From Bathymodiolus brooksi (taxonomy: Eukaryota; Mollusca; Bivalvia; Mytilida; Modiolidae), in NCBI GenBank assembly GCA_963680875.1, contig OY804577.1, forward strand, positions 148,818,196 through 148,882,195: a DNA stretch of 64,000 nucleotides. The letters run 5' to 3'. How positions within the stretch are numbered: position 1 is the first letter of the stretch; every line of letters starts with the position of its first letter. The position numbers and the translations under genes are program-made. A model generated the notes under the pieces. It did no database searches, was not told where the DNA came from, and saw nothing but the letters and a program-made list of their open reading frames with translations. Shown here piece after piece: positions 61,897 to 64,000 of this stretch.

Positions 61897-64000
61897 CCGT
61901 GTGATATTTATTGCGTGTTTACTGGTGTCTAAGTGGTACTCTCAGTGTTAACATTCCGTGTGATATATATTGTATGTTTACTGGTGTCTAAGTGGTACTC
62001 TCAGTGTTAACATTCCGTGTGATATTTATTGTATGTTTCATGGTGTCTAAATGGTACTCTCATTGTTAACATTCGTGTGATATTTATTGTATGTTTACTG
62101 GTGTCTAAGTGGTACTCTCAGTGTTAACATTCCGTGTGATATTTATTGTACGTTTACTGGTGTCTAAGTGGTACTCTCAGTGTTAGCATTCCGTGTGATA
62201 TTTATTGTATGTTTACTGGTGTCTAAGTGGTACTCTCAGTGTTAACATTCCGTGTGATATTTATTGTACGTTTCCTGGTGTCTAAGTGGTACTCTCAGTG
62301 TTAACATTCCGTGTGATATTTATTGTATGTTTACTGGTGTCTAAGTGGTACTCTCAGTGCTAACATTCCGTGTGATATTTATTGTACGTTTCCTGGTGTC
62401 TAAGTGGTACTCTCAGTGTTAACATTCCGTATGATATTTATTGTATGTTTCCTGGTGTCTAAGTGGTACTCTCAGTGTTAACATTCCGTGTGATATTTAT
62501 TGTATGTTTCCTGGTGTCTAAGTGGTACTCTCAGTGTTAACATTCCGTGTGATATTTATTGTATGTTTCCTGGTGTCTAAGTGGTACTCTCAGTGTTACC
62601 ATTCCGTGTGATATTTATTGTATGTTTCCTGGTGTCTAAATGGTACTCTCAGTGTTAACATTCCGTGTGATATTTATTTTATGTTTACTGGTGTCTAAAT
62701 GGTACTCTCAGTGTTAACATTCCGTGTGATATTTATTGTATGTTTCCTGGTGTCTAAGTGGTACTCTCCGTGTTACCATTCCGTGTGATATTTATTATAT
62801 GTTTCCTGGTGTCTAAATGGTACTCTCAGTGTTAACATTCCGTGTGATATTTATTGTATGTTTACTGGTGTCTAAGTGGTACTCTCAGTGTTAACATTCC
62901 GTGTGATATTTATTGTATGTTTACTGGTGTCTAAGTGGTACTCTCAGTGTTAACATTCCGTGTGATATTTATTGTACGTTTCCTGGTGTCTAAGTGGTAC
63001 TCTCAGTGTTAACATTCCGTGTGATATTTATTGTATGTTTCCTGGTGTCTAAGTGGTACTCTCAGTGTTAACATTCCGTGTGATACTTATTGTATGTTTC
63101 CTGGTGTCTAAGTGTTACTCTTAGTGTTAACATTCCGTGTGATATTTATTGTATGTTTCCTGGTGTCTAAGTGGTACTCTCAGTGTTAACATTCCGTGTG
63201 ATATTTATTGTATGTTTACTGGTGTCTAAGTGGTACTCTCAGTGTTAACATTCCGTGTGATATTTATTGTATGTTTCCTGATGTCTAAGTGGTACTCTCC
63301 GTGTTACCATTCCGTGTGATATTTATTGTATGTTTCCTGGTGTCTAAATTTTACTCTCAGTGTTAACATTCCGTGTGATATTTATTGTACTTTTCCTGGT
63401 GTCTAAGTGGTACTCTCAGTGTTAGCATTCCGTGTGATATTTATTGTAAGTTTACTGGTGTCTAAGTGGTACTCTCAGTGTTAGCATTCCGTGTGATATT
63501 TATTGTATGTTTACTGGTGTCTAAGTGGTACTCTCAGTGTTAACATTCCGTGTGATATTTATTGTACGTTTCCTGGTGTCTAAGTGGTACTCTCAGTGTT
63601 AACATTCCGTGTGATATTTATTGTATGTTTCCTGGTGTCTAAGTGGTACTCTCAGTGTTAACATTCCGTGTGATATTTATTGTATGTTTCCTGGTGTCTA
63701 CGTGGTACTCTCAGTGTTAACATTCCGTGTGATATTTATTGTATGTTTACTGGTGTCTAAGTGGTACTCTCAGTGTTAACATTCCGTGTGGTATTTATTA
63801 TATGTTTCCTGGTGTCTAAGTGGTACTCTCAGTGTTAACATTCCGTGTGATATTTATTGTATGTTTCCTGGTGTCGAAGTGGTACTCTCAGTGTTAACAT
63901 TCCGTGTGATATTTATTGTATGTTTCCTGGTGTCTACGTTGTACTCTCAGTGTTAACATTCCGTGTGATATTTATTGTATGTTTCCTGGTGTCTAAGTGG
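61897..64000. repeat. Block R HOR unit R4, cut by the window end
   Basis: The unit resumes the R1 order from the TTGCGTG anchor: T12A, C26A+G49T, T52C, TTTTATG, G17A+G37A, GTGTTACTCTTAG near 63113, G29A+A48C+A55C, AAATTTTAC at 63345, T20C+G21T, T20A, A36C, A8G+G17A at 63784, T34G, A36C+G39T. The T20C+G21T and T20A monomers that R1 and R2 carry before the GTGTTACTCTTAG monomer are absent, so R4 is a shortened unit. The window ends before the place where the half-monomer would lie. Confidence 0.87.

Larger units (their letters stand above)
1..64000. repeat. 59-bp satellite DNA array, entire window
   Basis: The window is a single head-to-tail array of a 59-bp monomer; the copy at 61-119 equals the consensus. 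The array starts with the last base of a monomer and ends 40 bp into another, so it extends beyond both edges. Nearly all monomers are 59 bp. A minority are 58 bp (usually one C lost from the CC at positions 1-2), and single cases are 57, 60 or 30 bp. Most copies differ from consensus at zero to three sites, and the same differences recur in fixed order, forming higher-order repeats. Every monomer has the same orientation. Because 59 is not a multiple of three and the consensus carries stops on both strands, no long reading frame exists; in consensus runs the longest open stretch is below 30 codons. The satellite class is certain; species, chromosome site and function are not visible. Confidence 0.99.

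Noticed and set aside
1..64000. CRISPR array
   Set aside because: The repeats are directly contiguous 59-bp units with no spacer sequences, there are far too many of them, and no cas genes are present.
1..64000. Repeat-containing protein gene
   Set aside because: The monomer is not a multiple of three, and stops lie at positions 6 (TGA), 34 (TAA) and 53 (TAA) on the + strand and several places on the minus strand, so each frame closes within about one and a half consensus monomers.
9..64000. Short frames starting at ATG (monomer position 19) in T34G monomers
   Set aside because: Loss of the position-34 stop opens a frame of about 32 codons in each T34G monomer. It has no upstream context, arises mechanically from the repeat, and shows no sign of selection.
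1..64000. CENP-B box
   Set aside because: No part of the consensus fits the 17-bp CENP-B box with its TTCG and CGGG cores.
1..64000. Alpha satellite or telomere repeat
   Set aside because: The monomer is 59 bp, not 171 bp, bears no resemblance to alpha satellite, and contains no TTAGGG-, TTAGG- or TTTAGGG-type tracts.
1..64000. Assembly collapse or artificial repetition as the main explanation
   Set aside because: Units differ by ordered substitutions, monomer losses and private changes, which is typical of real long-read satellite assembly. Local errors remain possible at the almost identical copies.
1..64000. Hairpin-forming RNA genes or tRNAs
   Set aside because: The only clear self-complementarity is the 8-bp palindrome TGTTAACA without a loop; there is no cloverleaf or conserved stem pattern.

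Overview
The whole 64 kb window is one uninterrupted satellite DNA array. From the first base to the last it consists of a 59-bp monomer repeated head to tail about 1,086 times, always in the same orientation. I see no protein gene, RNA gene, transposon, CRISPR array or other non-satellite sequence, and both window ends lie inside the array. A tandem array of this size with multi-kilobase higher-order structure points to a eukaryotic chromosome (centromeric, pericentromeric, subtelomeric or other heterochromatin). The sequence does not let me name the species, and I do not recognise the monomer as a known satellite family. Positions inside the monomer are numbered 1-59 using the consensus copy at 61-119; variants are written as A10G, T20C and so on. 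The consensus has 26 T, 11 A, 13 G and 9 C (37% GC, strongly T-rich on the + strand).

The array is not a featureless repeat. Monomer variants recur in fixed order, giving nested higher-order repeats (HORs). Left block (2-23813): a 35-monomer HOR of about 2,063 bp, with twelve units recognisable by a marker monomer (A10G+A19T+C25A) starting at 2, 2065, 3302, 5365, 7426, 9489, 11024, 12969, 14973, 15797, 19038 and 21455. Some units are complete; others have lost or gained whole monomers in register. A transition zone (23814-26169) holds scattered left-block variants. Block N (26170-34189) is marked by the linked pair A48C+A55C and contains a 354-bp hexamer duplication, a 413-bp heptamer duplication and a 1,945-bp 33-monomer duplication. 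Block P/M (34190-54527) has units of about 2.6-5.3 kb that share segments over long distances. Block R (54528-64000) has a 2,742-bp HOR carrying a signature 30-bp half-monomer.

Nothing here works together as genes would. What can be read is the history of the array: whole-monomer deletions and duplications, segmental amplification and local homogenisation, as expected from unequal exchange or replication slippage. Possible functional signals are only inferred: an 8-bp palindrome in most monomers, forkhead-like cores in a subset, a canonical AATAAA on the minus strand in nearly every monomer, and a three-monomer length of 177 bp close to a nucleosome repeat.
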